Origin: Bryobacterales bacterium
GTDB taxonomy: Bacteria > Acidobacteriota > Terriglobia > Bryobacterales > Bryobacteraceae
Direction: 5' to 3'
DNA length: 54,470 nt
NCBI GenBank assembly: GCA_003166475.1
Contig: PMVV01000203.1
Location: 1,471-55,940, forward strand
This document shows positions 33,606 through 43,171 of the stretch, in pieces. The translations under genes and the position numbers were made by a program. How positions within the stretch are numbered: position 1 is the stretch's first letter; every line of letters starts with the position of its first letter. The notes beneath the pieces were generated by a model. It saw only the letters and a program-made list of their open reading frames with translations. It ran no database searches and was not told where the DNA came from.

Positions 33606-35039
33606 GTGCCAAACGTGAGTTTCGAATACTATAAGTACTCCATGACCCCACCCCAAGTCCTATGTTTTCAGAACCAGCCGGCCGCCCCGGACTTCGATTT
33701 GCGGGAATTCCTTTCGGGTATCCGCCTGATTCAGGCGACCGGAGGCTTGGAGAGCATTAGTAAGGCCAATCTCGAAGGCACAGACTGTGTGTTGATCACA
33801 GGGTGCACGCCACTCGCTGACGCTGTTGACGCCCTCGGTGCGCTGCATGTGCTCGATGCTCTGATGCCGGTGATCTTCTGGGACCCTGAGATGCGCGCCA
33901 CGGACGCGGTATGTCTGATTCGCGCCGGAGCCTATCACTGCCTGGGATACCGGGATTCCTATGCGGCGCTGCGAGACACACTGTCCAACGCGGTTGAGTT
34001 CAGACGGCAGGCCTCAAAGGTCCGCTCGCAGGCAACGGCGCCGCGGGAACCGTGGCGTGAGCTTCTGGTAGGCCAAAGCAGTGCGATGGAAACGATCGTC
34101 GAAGCCATTCGGCTAATCGGGCCGCGACGCTGTACCGTATTAGTCAGCGGTGAAACTGGAACGGGGAAGGAAATAGTTGCGCGGGCGTTGCACATGGCTA
34201 GCCCGCGAATGAACCAGCCGATGGTAGCCATCAATTGCAGCGCCTTGCCCGAGAACCTTTTGGAAGCGGAGTTGTTCGGACACGTCAAAGGCGCATTTAC
34301 CGGCGCCATTAACTGCCGCATGGGTCGTTTTGAGCAGGCTAACCGCGGAACGATATTTCTCGACGAGATAGGCGATATGCCGATCGATTTGCAAGCCAAG
34401 CTGTTGCGCGTGCTTCAAGACCGCGAAATACAGCGGCTGGGGAGTTCCGAAAACATTCGGGTGGACGTACGGGTCCTGGCCGCTACCAACGTCAATCTGG
34501 TCGAGCGCGTCCGCCAGGGCAAGTTCCGGGAAGACCTTTACTACCGCTTGAACGTGGTACCCCTTGAGGTGCCGCCACTCCGCAAGCGGGAGAGCGACAT
34601 CCCCCTGCTGGCGGAGCATTTCGTGCGGAAGGTCTGCCAGTTCGAAGGCATAACACCTAAACACGTGACGCCTGAAGCCCTCCTCCATCTCCGTCTGTGC
34701 CCGTGGCCGGGCAACGTGCGGCAATTGGAGAACGCCGTAGAAATGGCGGTGGCCATGAGTGGCGAGCGCGATACCCTGTATGCCAGCGATTTCGGCCTGA
34801 CCAAGCCCCCCAGCCTGGAACTTCTGCCGACCAGACTCCACGCGGATCCGATGGAGGCGCCGGACTGGACGGATTTTGCGACGGCTGTAAGCCAGTTCGA
34901 GCACTGCATGCTGCAAAGAGCGCTGTCCAAGACCGCCGGCAACCGGACGGCCGCCGCCGAACTGCTGGGCATGAAGCGCACGACGCTGATCATGAAACTC
35001 CGCAGCTTCGAGAACTCGAATGCGCTCCGCGCCTGTTAG
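33606..35039 (+). CDS. Sigma-54-dependent activator, FleQ/FlrA-like
   Basis: 477 residues from GTG 33606 (GTG 33615 or ATG 33642 are alternatives; none has a good ribosome site). Residues 15-135 resemble a receiver domain lacking the phospho-acceptor Asp (DCVLITG at the expected strand), as in FleQ and FlrA. The AAA+ core has Walker A GETGTGKE (182-189), GAFTGA sigma-54 contact loop (229-234) and Walker B FLDEIG (251-256). A Fis-type helix-turn-helix follows at 444-466 (GNRTAAAELLGMKRTTLIMK). Set beside flgM, it is the natural ligand for the FleQ-like boxes. Phosphorylation-independent control is inferred. Confidence 0.9.
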   Translation: MPNVSFEYYKYSMTPPQVLCFQNQPAAPDFDLREFLSGIRLIQATGGLESISKANLEGTDCVLITGCTPLADAVDALGALHVLDALMPVIFWDPEMRATDAVCLIRAGAYHCLGYRDSYAALRDTLSNAVEFRRQASKVRSQATAPREPWRELLVGQSSAMETIVEAIRLIGPRRCTVLVSGETGTGKEIVARALHMASPRMNQPMVAINCSALPENLLEAELFGHVKGAFTGAINCRMGRFEQANRGTIFLDEIGDMPIDLQAKLLRVLQDREIQRLGSSENIRVDVRVLAATNVNLVERVRQGKFREDLYYRLNVVPLEVPPLRKRESDIPLLAEHFVRKVCQFEGITPKHVTPEALLHLRLCPWPGNVRQLENAVEMAVAMSGERDTLYASDFGLTKPPSLELLPTRLHADPMEAPDWTDFATAVSQFEHCMLQRALSKTAGNRTAAAELLGMKRTTLIMKLRSFENSNALRAC

Positions 35040-35042
35040 AAT

Positions 35043-35417
35043 CTACGAGTTCAGATAGCCGTGCACCTTGAGCAGGAGTTCGATCTCGTTGCGCGGCGAT
35101 TGCAATGCAGCCGAGATCGTAGCCAAGGACTCGCCCCGTCGATGCATGCGTAAAGCTTGCGCGCGTTTGGTGAGGTTCAGCCCTTCAAGCGGAGCCGGGC
35201 GGCGCGTCTCCGGCTCCGGACCATCCCGCCGAATCTGCTCTACGGCCGTGGAGAGCGCCTTTACAGTCTGATCCAGCGACTCTTGGGACGTCGCCATGCG
35301 GCGCCGCTCCATGCGCATCCGGATGCTGGTTGAAAAGCACAATCCCATGCACGACATGAATGCCAATGCCAGGACGCAGTACTGGGTGAGAGGGCTCACG
35401 ATCCAATCCAAGTTCAT
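35043..35417 (-). CDS. Small membrane-anchored protein with HTH-like C-terminus (DUF2802-like)
   Basis: 124 residues: one N-terminal TM helix (about 10-30), a charged linker, and a C-terminal segment TKRAQALRMHRRGESLATIS that resembles a helix-turn-helix as in DUF2802-type proteins near flagellar loci. It overlaps fliN by 4 nt and closes the fliK-to-fliN operon. It converges on the activator gene with 3 bp between stops. Function unknown. Confidence 0.68.
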   Translation of the reverse strand: MNLDWIVSPLTQYCVLALAFMSCMGLCFSTSIRMRMERRRMATSQESLDQTVKALSTAVEQIRRDGPEPETRRPAPLEGLNLTKRAQALRMHRRGESLATISAALQSPRNEIELLLKVHGYLNS

Positions 35418-35779
35418 GCCTGCTCCCCTGCGATGGCGGGAACGGCGCCCGGCGAGACGTGCGAATCGCCGGTCGAGTCCAGGCGCTCCCGCGCGCTGGC
35501 GATTTCCAGAATCCGGACGCCATAATGTCCATGCACCGCGACCGCTTCCCCTCGGGCCACCACCCGGTCGTTCACCAGCACCTCCACGGGGTCCGCTACC
35601 GCACGATCGAATTCGACGATGGAGCCGGTGTCCAGCCGGAGGATATCCTCCAACGACATTCGCCTGCTTCCGAAGCGCAGGGTAACAGGCAGCTCAATGT
35701 CTAACAGGATGTCCATGGTGGTGGCCGCGGCATTCCCGCAGCCCTTCAACCCGGATGTTCGATTCGGACTCTCACTCAT
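35414..35779 (-). CDS. fliN: Motor switch protein FliN (copy 1)
   Basis: 121 residues with a single SpoA domain: LDIELPVTLRFGSRRMSLED then LDTGSIVEFDRAVADPVEVL, the standard FliN core. An N-terminal 20-residue lead and a Pro/Ala-rich tail flank it. FliN forms the base of the C-ring. It overlaps fliA by 4 nt. A second SpoA protein is at 42921-43166. Confidence 0.92.
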   Translation of the reverse strand: MSESPNRTSGLKGCGNAAATTMDILLDIELPVTLRFGSRRMSLEDILRLDTGSIVEFDRAVADPVEVLVNDRVVARGEAVAVHGHYGVRILEIASARERLDSTGDSHVSPGAVPAIAGEQA

Positions 35780-36546
35780 GATTTGCTCCTTGGCTGGGAT
35801 AGCCAGACTCTATCCAGGTGGCTGCGTAACCTGAGGACGGCCTGCACACGCAACTGGTGGATGCGCGAGAGATGCAGACCCATGACCTCGGCAATTTCGC
35901 GGAGATTCAGTTCCTCGTAATAGTAGAGGGTCAACACCGTCCGTTCGGTTTTTGGTATGCGATCGATGGCCAGCGCCAAGACCCTCTCCAACTCGGAGCG
36001 TTCCACAATGTGCGAAGGCCGGTCTTCCTCATCGTCGGAGATGAAGTTCAGCAAATCGCCACGGGTCCCGTCGCCCGGCACGTACTCCAGCGGCTCCAAC
36101 TCGGCGGACTGCACTTCAGACAGCCATTTCTGGTACTCTGCAAGCGGGATCTCTAATTCCGCGGCAATCTCCTCTTCCAAGGGTTCCCTGCCGAGACGTT
36201 GCTTGGCACGATGAATGGCGGCCCCGATGAGCCTGTCCTTCTTTCTTGTTTCGCGCGGCACCCAATCCATTTCACGCAGGCTGTCTATGATCGCGCCACG
36301 AATCCTGCGCTCGGCATAGGTATTGAGCTGGACGTTGAGCATGGGGTCGAAGTGATCGATCGCTCCAATCAAACCAACCACCCCGGCCGATACCAGATCC
36401 TCTACCGCGATGTAGCTCGGCAAACGGTCGTGGATGCGTTTGGCGATCAGCCGCACCTGTGGCAAGTGCTGAAGCACCAGCGCTTCGCGCCGAAATGCGA
36501 TATCGTCGTCGACGACCGACTGCGGGCCGTAAGAACTGCTTCCCAT
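35776..36546 (-). CDS. fliA: RNA polymerase sigma-28 factor FliA
   Basis: 256 residues. Region 2 holds LVSAGVVGLIGAIDHFDP and TYAERRIRGAIIDSLREMDW with VPRETR, the FliA form; region 4 holds LTLYYYEELNLREIAEVMGL and HLSRIHQLR. FliA transcribes late flagellar genes and is held by FlgM. It sits between flhF and fliN in the operon. Three promoters with a shared CCGATRTGA -10 in this window are candidate targets. Confidence 0.95.
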   Translation of the reverse strand: MGSSSYGPQSVVDDDIAFRREALVLQHLPQVRLIAKRIHDRLPSYIAVEDLVSAGVVGLIGAIDHFDPMLNVQLNTYAERRIRGAIIDSLREMDWVPRETRKKDRLIGAAIHRAKQRLGREPLEEEIAAELEIPLAEYQKWLSEVQSAELEPLEYVPGDGTRGDLLNFISDDEEDRPSHIVERSELERVLALAIDRIPKTERTVLTLYYYEELNLREIAEVMGLHLSRIHQLRVQAVLRLRSHLDRVWLSQPRSKS

Positions 36547-36555
36547 GTCGCCTGA

Positions 36556-37674
36556 TCAGGCCACCGCCTGCAGGTCTTCTGGCAATTGGCGTACCAATGA
36601 TTCCGCTACCCGTTCTTTGCTGGCGGCTTCCAGGTCCTCGGGAATGAGTTGGCCCAGTCCGAAGTAAGAGAGCGGCATCTGCTGTTGGACGGCTTCGCAA
36701 TATACAGACGCCAAAGACTCTACCTCGTCGAGTCTGGTGAAGAGCAGTTTGGAAGGCCGGTAGATTCGATGGAGATCTACTAACTTTCGCAAAACCGAAT
36801 GTTGGGTGGACGCTGTCAGAACCAAGTGGGTGTCAATGTCTTGACGGCGGCTCAGGAAATCGGCCAAATCGCCTCCTAGCTCGCTTTGCAGGACAGGGCC
36901 ATATCCCGGCGTGTCGATCAGCACGAGGTCGCAGGACGGGGCGGCTTCAATGGCCTGACCCAAGGCTGCGGCGCTTTCGACGGCCAGAAAAGAAACACCC
37001 AGAATAGCCGCGAAGGCGCGTAGCTGCTCCGCACCGCCGATACGCTGGGTGTCGGCGGAGATCAGACGCGTGGAGCGGCCCGCGCGCAGACCCTCGAGGA
37101 CCGCCAGTTTGACCAGCGTGGTGGTCTTTCCCGCTCCCGGAGGACCTACCAGGGCCGTCACCCGGCCTATCCCGGAACGAACCTCCAGCCGGCTCGCGAT
37201 CTCGGCGGCAATCTCCGAAGCTGTGGCCGCCCAGCAGACTCCGCCGGGCCGTGCCATCTGCACCACTGGCCCCCGGGTGGCGCGTTGCCGGACAGCCTGA
37301 GCGATCTGGCGAGCCATCTCGGGAACGATGCCGGCCTCGCGCAGCGCTTCCTCTATGCCGCCGTCGCGGGCGGGAGCGGGCAGCGTCCGCATGAATGCGT
37401 TCAACTGCACCAAAGCATCCTCGATCGCTCCGTGTTGGGAAGCGACAGCAGGATCGCCGACGACAGACTTGGGCGGCCTTGTGCCGGTTTCCCGCGCGAG
37501 GCCCAGCACAACTTCGCAGGCGCCCAGATGGCGGGCTTCGGGCGGCGCTTCGCGTGCCTGCAGGAGCAGGGCGTCCGGTCCTAACTCCCGATGCGCCCGG
37601 GCGAGCGCGTCCTTTACCGTTGCCGCGAAGAAGGACTTCACGTGGAGATGTTGTGTGTTGCCGGCGATAGCCAT
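36556..37674 (-). CDS. flhF: Flagellar SRP-like GTPase FlhF
   Basis: 372 residues. N-terminal B-domain starts HLHVKSFFAATVKDALARAH. The SRP-type GTPase has G1 LVGPPGAGKTTTLVKLA, LISADTQRIGGAEQL, and DTPGYGP. FlhF sets the site and number of flagella, usually at a pole, and is normally controlled by the ATPase FlhG. No flhG is found next to it or elsewhere in the window. Confidence 0.94.
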   Translation of the reverse strand: MAIAGNTQHLHVKSFFAATVKDALARAHRELGPDALLLQAREAPPEARHLGACEVVLGLARETGTRPPKSVVGDPAVASQHGAIEDALVQLNAFMRTLPAPARDGGIEEALREAGIVPEMARQIAQAVRQRATRGPVVQMARPGGVCWAATASEIAAEIASRLEVRSGIGRVTALVGPPGAGKTTTLVKLAVLEGLRAGRSTRLISADTQRIGGAEQLRAFAAILGVSFLAVESAAALGQAIEAAPSCDLVLIDTPGYGPVLQSELGGDLADFLSRRQDIDTHLVLTASTQHSVLRKLVDLHRIYRPSKLLFTRLDEVESLASVYCEAVQQQMPLSYFGLGQLIPEDLEAASKERVAESLVRQLPEDLQAVA

Positions 37675-37676
37675 GG

Positions 37677-39752
37677 TTATTGAATGACTCCCAATGAGGC
37701 AATCTTGACTTCAGGGGGTATTTCGTTGTGCGAAATGAAATAGAGATTCCGTATGGTCGGCTCAATCATTTGCCTTAGAAAGTACCTGGAACCAGATCCC
37801 GAGATGGCTGCGACCGCTGTTTCGGGATTCCCGGCTTTCCTGGCGATGCGCTGCAGACAATCGCGTATCGCCGGGGGCGCCAGAGTGAGGTGGCTGGTTT
37901 GTTCGCCGTGCTGAATGGCGGATTCGACAACCTGCTCCAGGGCTGGGTCCAAGAGGTACGCGGTAAGATCGCCGGCGGCGTTCAGAAAGGGCTTCACTAC
38001 GGTGCGGCGCAAACCCTGACGCACGTACTCGGTCAAAAGGACCGTATTCCTGGTCGTAACTCCGGCTTCTCCGAGCGCCTCCAGAATCGTGGCGGAGTCG
38101 CGGATGCCTACGCGCTCCCGGAGAAGGTTCTGTAACACGCGCTGCACGGTGGAGAGCGGCAGCAGTTTGGGCACCAAGTCTTCCACCACCTTGGGACAAT
38201 CCACCACGGCGCGATCCAGATATCTTTTCGCATCCTGGCGCGAAAACAACTCGTGGGCGTACCGGCGTACCAGTTCTGCCAGGTGTGTTCCGAGTACGCT
38301 GACGGGATCGACTACTGTGAAAGCGCGCCGCCGGGCTGCGTCGGCCTGTTCGGCTGGAACCCACCAACCCGTCATGCCGAAGGCCGGCTCTTTGGTTTGC
38401 TTGCCGCCGGGGGCCGGTTCCAGTTTGCCGACGGGAATTGCCAGTTCGCATCCGGAGGGTAACTCGTACCGGCCGATCTCCGCGCCCTTGAGCAGGATGA
38501 CATATTCGTTCGCCTTGAGAGTCACGTTGTCCACCACCCGCACCGGCCCCAGCACGATCCCCATCTCTTTGGCTAATTGGCGGCGAATTCCGCCAATTCG
38601 CTTGATGAGCGGAGACTCCTGCCCGCCACTTACGAATTTCACCAGACCAAGGCCCATCTCGACGGTCAACGGTTCCACGCGCAGCAGTGTCTCCACATTG
38701 TCCTTGGCGGCGGGCTGCGCCATGGCTTCCGCCTTTTCCGTCTGGGACTGCCGCTTTTTCATCCTCCAGGCAACCGTACCGAGACCGCCCCCCAAGAGCA
38801 GAAACGGGGGGCCTGGCAGGCCGGGAAATGCCGACAGGATCACCAGCACCCCACTGGCCAACAGCAACGGACTGGGACTGCCGAAGAGTTGCTTGGCGAA
38901 ATCCACGGCCAACCGTTCATCCGAGCTGGCCCTTGTAACGATGAGGCCTCCGGAAATGGAGATCATTAATGCGGGGATAACCGTCACCAGGCCGTCGCCG
39001 ATGGTCAGCACTGTGTAGGTCTCCAGAGCGTGCCCCAGATCCATGCCGTGCTGTAGCACGCCGATCAGAAATCCCGCGACGATGTTGATGGCCGTGATCA
39101 GAATTGCGGCTACGGCATCCCGCTGCGTGAAGCGCGAAGCGCCATCCATGGCCCCATAAAACTCGGCCTCCCGCGCCAGGTCCTTTCGGCGCTTGCGCGC
39201 CTCGGCCTCCTGGATCAGGCCGGAACTCAGATCGGAGTCGATGGACATCTGCTTTCCCGGCAGGGCGTCCAAAGTGAACCGGGCCGTCACTTCGGAAATG
39301 CGGACTGCGCCATGATTGATGACCACGTACTGAATCGCGATGAGTACCAGGAAGATCACCGCGCCGATGACATAGTTTCCACCCACCACAAAGTTCCCGA
39401 AGGCCTGAATCACCTCGCCCGCGGCGCTGGTCCCGGTGTTTCCGTTCATCAGGATGAGGCGCGTGGAGGAAATGTTCAAAGCCAGGCGGAACAGCGTCAG
39501 CAGCAGCAACGTAGTCGGGAAAACGCTGAATTCCACGGGTTTGCGGATGTACAGCGCTACCATCATCACGGTGACCGACATCATAATGTCGAAAACCAGC
39601 AGCACGTCCAGCAGAAACGGAGGTACGGGCGTAATCAGCGCCAGAACAATGCCCAACACTGCCACGGGCACGCCCAGTTCTTTCCAGTCGACCGCCGTAG
39701 TCCAGTTAAACTGCTTCGGCGGCGCCGCCGCGATCGTCCGTGCCGGTGTCAA
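37677..39752 (-). CDS. flhA: Export gate protein FlhA
   Basis: 691 residues. About eight TM helices in the N-terminal half, the FHIPEP-type loop (VIFLVLIAIQYVVINHGAVR; SEVTARFTLDALPGKQMSID) and a large cytoplasmic C-terminal domain. The start is a TTG at 39752, as ATG and GTG upstream run into a stop; GGGAG lies 11 nt before it. FlhA forms the nonameric ring that docks export substrates. 2 bp before flhF. Confidence 0.94.
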   Translation of the reverse strand: MTPARTIAAAPPKQFNWTTAVDWKELGVPVAVLGIVLALITPVPPFLLDVLLVFDIMMSVTVMMVALYIRKPVEFSVFPTTLLLLTLFRLALNISSTRLILMNGNTGTSAAGEVIQAFGNFVVGGNYVIGAVIFLVLIAIQYVVINHGAVRISEVTARFTLDALPGKQMSIDSDLSSGLIQEAEARKRRKDLAREAEFYGAMDGASRFTQRDAVAAILITAINIVAGFLIGVLQHGMDLGHALETYTVLTIGDGLVTVIPALMISISGGLIVTRASSDERLAVDFAKQLFGSPSPLLLASGVLVILSAFPGLPGPPFLLLGGGLGTVAWRMKKRQSQTEKAEAMAQPAAKDNVETLLRVEPLTVEMGLGLVKFVSGGQESPLIKRIGGIRRQLAKEMGIVLGPVRVVDNVTLKANEYVILLKGAEIGRYELPSGCELAIPVGKLEPAPGGKQTKEPAFGMTGWWVPAEQADAARRRAFTVVDPVSVLGTHLAELVRRYAHELFSRQDAKRYLDRAVVDCPKVVEDLVPKLLPLSTVQRVLQNLLRERVGIRDSATILEALGEAGVTTRNTVLLTEYVRQGLRRTVVKPFLNAAGDLTAYLLDPALEQVVESAIQHGEQTSHLTLAPPAIRDCLQRIARKAGNPETAVAAISGSGSRYFLRQMIEPTIRNLYFISHNEIPPEVKIASLGVIQ

Positions 39753-39785
39753 GATTGGTACACTCCCATTTCCGTTTTCCTGTCT

Positions 39786-40850
39786 CTATGCAGGCCGCCT
39801 GCCATTCATCAGCTTGAAGATGTAAGCCAGTACTTCTGCCACCGCCCGGTAGAATTCCGCCGGGATCTCCTGACCCACATCAACCGACTTATACAGCGCC
39901 TGCGCCAACGGCGGATTCTCGATCAAGGGGACCTGGCTATCGACGGCTTTCTGGCGAATACGCAGTGCCAGGTAGTCTTTTCCTTTGGCGACCACCTTGG
40001 GGGCCCCCGGCGTGTTCATGGCGTAAGTCAACGCCACCGCGTAGTGCGTGGGGTTCACGATAACAGCCGTGGCTTTGGGCACCGCGTGCATCATGCGGCG
40101 CCTGGCCATGTCGCGCCGCAACCGCCGCAGCCGCTGCTTGACGATCGGGTTGCCCTCGATCTCCTTGAACTCATCGCGGATGTCCTGCTTACTCATCTTC
40201 AGCTCTTGCTGATAGCGCTGTTTCTGCCGGATCAGATCCACCGCGCCGAATACGACAAACAGCATGGACGCCTTCCACAGCAGCGCCTGAATAGATGTGG
40301 CCACCAGCAGCGCACCGGATGAAATAGACCTAAGTGGCAGCATCAGGTAGCTGTCGAAGTTGTCCCGCACCAGGTGATAAAGAACGACGGCGAATACCGG
40401 AATCATGATTATGGCCTGCAGCAGCGAAGCCAGGTTCTGTTTGGGCAACTGCCGCAGCTTATTCAACGGGTTAAGCCGGTTCAGGTCGGGCGTGAGACCC
40501 TTGAGGCTCATGCCCATGCGGGTCACTGCGAGCTGCACTCCGAGAGTGATGCCGATCATGACGCCGCCCAACACCAACAGCGGCGTCATTACATGCTGCA
40601 AGAGACGGAGGCCCGAATAGATCACATCGGGAGCAGGCTTACCTGGTGCCGTTGCGTGACGCAGGATCTCGGCTATCACGTTGCGAAGATCCATAATCCA
40701 CGGCATACCGAAGGCCCGAAGCATGGCCACAAATGCCAGGAACTGCAACGCGCTGACGAACACGCGGGCGGAGGGAAAGCGGCCTTCCTCGCGGGCCTTC
40801 TTCAGACGGCGTTGTGTAGGTTGTTCGGTCTTTTGGTCTTTGTCAGCCAT
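39786..40850 (-). CDS. flhB: Export gate switch protein FlhB
   Basis: 354 residues from ATG 40850; upstream frame is a shadow of fliR. Opens MADKDQKTEQPTQRRLKKAR, the family signature. Four TM helices lie at about 30-205. The autocleavage site NPTH is at 266-269. FlhB switches export from hook to filament substrates with FliK. Confidence 0.95.
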   Translation of the reverse strand: MADKDQKTEQPTQRRLKKAREEGRFPSARVFVSALQFLAFVAMLRAFGMPWIMDLRNVIAEILRHATAPGKPAPDVIYSGLRLLQHVMTPLLVLGGVMIGITLGVQLAVTRMGMSLKGLTPDLNRLNPLNKLRQLPKQNLASLLQAIIMIPVFAVVLYHLVRDNFDSYLMLPLRSISSGALLVATSIQALLWKASMLFVVFGAVDLIRQKQRYQQELKMSKQDIRDEFKEIEGNPIVKQRLRRLRRDMARRRMMHAVPKATAVIVNPTHYAVALTYAMNTPGAPKVVAKGKDYLALRIRQKAVDSQVPLIENPPLAQALYKSVDVGQEIPAEFYRAVAEVLAYIFKLMNGRRPA

Positions 40851-40858
40851 GCATCTTT

Positions 40859-41629
40859 CTAATGTGCAAGCAGCCCGCGGGCGGCAGCGAATGTGCCTGC
40901 GGCGCTGAGCCGGAAGAGTGCTGGAAAAACGAGGGCCAAAGATCCCAATAGACCCAGGGCAACGACCATCTTTACGGGAAATGAAATGTGCAGGAGCTGC
41001 AGTTGCGTATTCACCCGGCCCAGCAGTGCCAGCGAGATGTCGAGCATCACCAGGACGGCGATCATGGGCATCGCCAGGCGCAGTCCAGTCGTGAACATCG
41101 TGGAGCCGATCAGCAGCATCTGCTCGCCGGCTCCCCGCGACAGGGTGAAAGAGCCGGCGGGATGCTTTTCCAGACTCCACGCCAGAATCCGAATCACCTG
41201 GTGGTCCAGTCCCGTGGCAAAGAACAGCAATCCGGCTGCGACTTGCGACAGGACTACCAGCACGGTGGAATCCGCTTGCGTGTTCGGGTCGACGGTGGAG
41301 GCGAATGCATATCCTGCCTGCAATCCGATGATTTGGGCTCCTACCCCGAATGCCTCCATCACAAAAGCCACTGCCAGGCCTGTGCCCACGCCGAGGGCCG
41401 CCTCCAGCATGATCCACGCCACGAACGACTCCACCGAGGGCGTGCCGGCCACCATGGGCCAATGCGAATAGAGGGCGATGGTGATGCCTAGCGACAGGAG
41501 CACGCGCGCCGGGGGCAGGCTGCTGGATACACCGGGAATCGGGACAAAGATGAACACGCCGGAAACCCGCACCAGCGTCAACAGAAACCCAAGGAGTACC
41601 GGAATGGGGACGACCAGATCACCGCGCAT
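40859..41629 (-). CDS. fliR: Export gate protein FliR
   Basis: 256 residues, about six TM helices. LVRVSGVFIFVPIPGVSSSL and GFQAG-like IIGLQAGYAFASTVDPNTQA fit FliR. It overlaps fliQ by 11 nt and is 8 bp before flhB. Confidence 0.93.
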   Translation of the reverse strand: MRGDLVVPIPVLLGFLLTLVRVSGVFIFVPIPGVSSSLPPARVLLSLGITIALYSHWPMVAGTPSVESFVAWIMLEAALGVGTGLAVAFVMEAFGVGAQIIGLQAGYAFASTVDPNTQADSTVLVVLSQVAAGLLFFATGLDHQVIRILAWSLEKHPAGSFTLSRGAGEQMLLIGSTMFTTGLRLAMPMIAVLVMLDISLALLGRVNTQLQLLHISFPVKMVVALGLLGSLALVFPALFRLSAAGTFAAARGLLAH

Positions 41630-41888
41630 AGCGGCTGAAATCGCTCAACACCGCGATCGTGTATGCGGTCATCTTTTGCGCGATCCATGGCAGCGCCAAC
41701 AGGAACGTTACCAGAAAGGCCACTAAACGCGGAATAGCGTTGAATGCCGAATCCTGGATCGAAGTCAGGATCTGGACCAGGCTGACCAGGATGCCAACCA
41801 CAAATCCGACTGCGAGCAGCGGAGCAGCCAGCCAAAACGCTGTCATCAATGCTTGGCGAAGAATCTGAATTACAAATTCCGGGGTCAT
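41619..41888 (-). CDS. fliQ: Export gate protein FliQ
   Basis: 89 residues from ATG 41888, which overlaps the fliP stop (ATGA). Two TM helices; AFWLAAPLLAVGFVVGILVS and QILTSIQDSAFNAIPRLVAF match FliQ. Confidence 0.94.
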   Translation of the reverse strand: MTPEFVIQILRQALMTAFWLAAPLLAVGFVVGILVSLVQILTSIQDSAFNAIPRLVAFLVTFLLALPWIAQKMTAYTIAVLSDFSRYAR

Positions 41889-42625
41889 GTGTAGAAGCCT
41901 TTCATCAGCGAGCCGATTACCAGATTCCAACCGTCGGCCAGCACGAACAGCAGGATCTTAAACGGCGCTGAAATCATTACGGGCGGTAACTGAATCATCC
42001 CGATCGAGAGGGTCACCGACGCCACCACCAGATCGATGATGAGAAACGGTAGGAACAAGACTGCGCCGATCTGAAACCCGGTCTTCAGTTCGGAAAGAAT
42101 GTAGGCCGGGATCAGGATACGCAGTTCCAGCTCGGATGCATTGTGCGGGGCGGGCGCGTGTGAGATATCCAGAAAGAGCTTGACGTCCTTTTCGCGCACA
42201 AAACGAGTCAGGAAGGCTTTCAGTGGTTTGGACCCGGCGTCGAAGGCCTGCGCGGTCGTGAGTTGATCTTTCTGGAGCGGCTCCCATCCCTGGTGGTATA
42301 TGTCGGCAGCTACAGGAGAAACGACCAATATAGTGAGGAACAATGCGATTCCTACCAATACCTGGTTCGAAGGAGTAGTCTGAGTTCCCAGAGCCTGGCG
42401 CAGGAAGTGCAGTACGATGGCGATCCTCAGGAATGGGGAAACCGCCATCAGCAGTGCCGGCAGCAAGGTCAGCAGCGTCATCATGATGACGATCTGCATC
42501 GGGACGCTCATGGATCCAGCGTTCTTCCCCATGCTGACGCCCAGCATCGAGGTTGGTCCATCGGCGGCCATTGCCAGGCTCGCCAGCGGCAAAAGGATCG
42601 ACATGGTGTTCGCAATTCGGCGCAT
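41885..42625 (-). CDS. fliP: Export gate protein FliP
   Basis: 246 residues with a cleavable-type signal segment (SILLPLASLAMA) then the FliP core: LTLLPALLMAVSPFLRIAIV, TQTTPSNQVLVGIALFLTIL, ELELRILIPAYILSELKTGF and PPVMISAPFKILLFVLADGW. FliP5Q4R1 forms the export channel. It overlaps the fliO stop by one base. Confidence 0.95.
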   Translation of the reverse strand: MRRIANTMSILLPLASLAMAADGPTSMLGVSMGKNAGSMSVPMQIVIMMTLLTLLPALLMAVSPFLRIAIVLHFLRQALGTQTTPSNQVLVGIALFLTILVVSPVAADIYHQGWEPLQKDQLTTAQAFDAGSKPLKAFLTRFVREKDVKLFLDISHAPAPHNASELELRILIPAYILSELKTGFQIGAVLFLPFLIIDLVVASVTLSIGMIQLPPVMISAPFKILLFVLADGWNLVIGSLMKGFYT

Positions 42626-42918
42626 TACCGAGTCACCATACGATCTTCAACTTGAATCTCCACCCCGCTGGCGCTCAGTACTGAGCATCCGCCCGGAGAG
42701 AGCGCTACCAGCAAAACCCGGTCTCCAACCTTCACCATGTGCAGCGAATGTTGGGGAGTCAGTCGAAGCTGTTCTATGGACCGCATCTGCCGGTTGGCGG
42801 ACCGGCCAAAACCTTTTACGGTAAGCCGGGCGGCTCCCTTGGTGCGGAGCCAGTACAGCGCGCCGCCCAGCAACCCGAGCACCAGCAACACCGCGAGAAC
42901 TTGCCGTATCGGTTCCAT
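42625..42918 (-). CDS. fliO: FliO, export gate assembly factor
   Basis: 97 residues, one N-terminal TM helix (about 6-24) and a short cytoplasmic domain (RLTPQHSLHMVKVGDRVLLV, then GGCSVLS) typical of FliO. It helps FliP assembly. Lies between fliN copy 2 and fliP. Confidence 0.88.
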   Translation of the reverse strand: MEPIRQVLAVLLVLGLLGGALYWLRTKGAARLTVKGFGRSANRQMRSIEQLRLTPQHSLHMVKVGDRVLLVALSPGGCSVLSASGVEIQVEDRMVTR

Positions 42919-42920
42919 TC

Positions 42921-43166
42921 TTAGCTTTTCTCGCTGAATTGCACCATGCGCACGGCATGGCGGCCGTTCACTATATACAGCTCACCCGATCCGATATGAG
43001 CATTCCCGGCGAATACACCGACGCTTGCTCCGGCCGGGTGCGCCGTGCAAATCAGGCTGCCGGCTCTCAGGTTCAGCAACTGGCTGACACGAAGCGTGGG
43101 CCCGGGCAGCCTGGCTTCAACCTCGAACGGGAGGTCCAGCAGCCGGTCTAGTTGCGGTGAATCCAT
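42921..43166 (-). CDS. fliN: FliN-like SpoA-domain protein (copy 2)
   Basis: 81 residues, little more than a SpoA domain: LDLPFEVEARLPGPTLRVSQ then LLNLRAGSLICTAHPAGASV. It sits at the usual fliN place before fliOPQR. With copy 1 at 35.4 kb the C-ring may contain two FliN forms, or one may act like FliY. 5 bp after flgE. Confidence 0.82.
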   Translation of the reverse strand: MDSPQLDRLLDLPFEVEARLPGPTLRVSQLLNLRAGSLICTAHPAGASVGVFAGNAHIGSGELYIVNGRHAVRMVQFSEKS

Positions 43167-43171
43167 CTGGG

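Noticed and set aside
39786-41462. 558-codon frame ending as FlhB
   Set aside because: The first 200 codons are a shadow of fliR; FlhB starts at ATG 40850.
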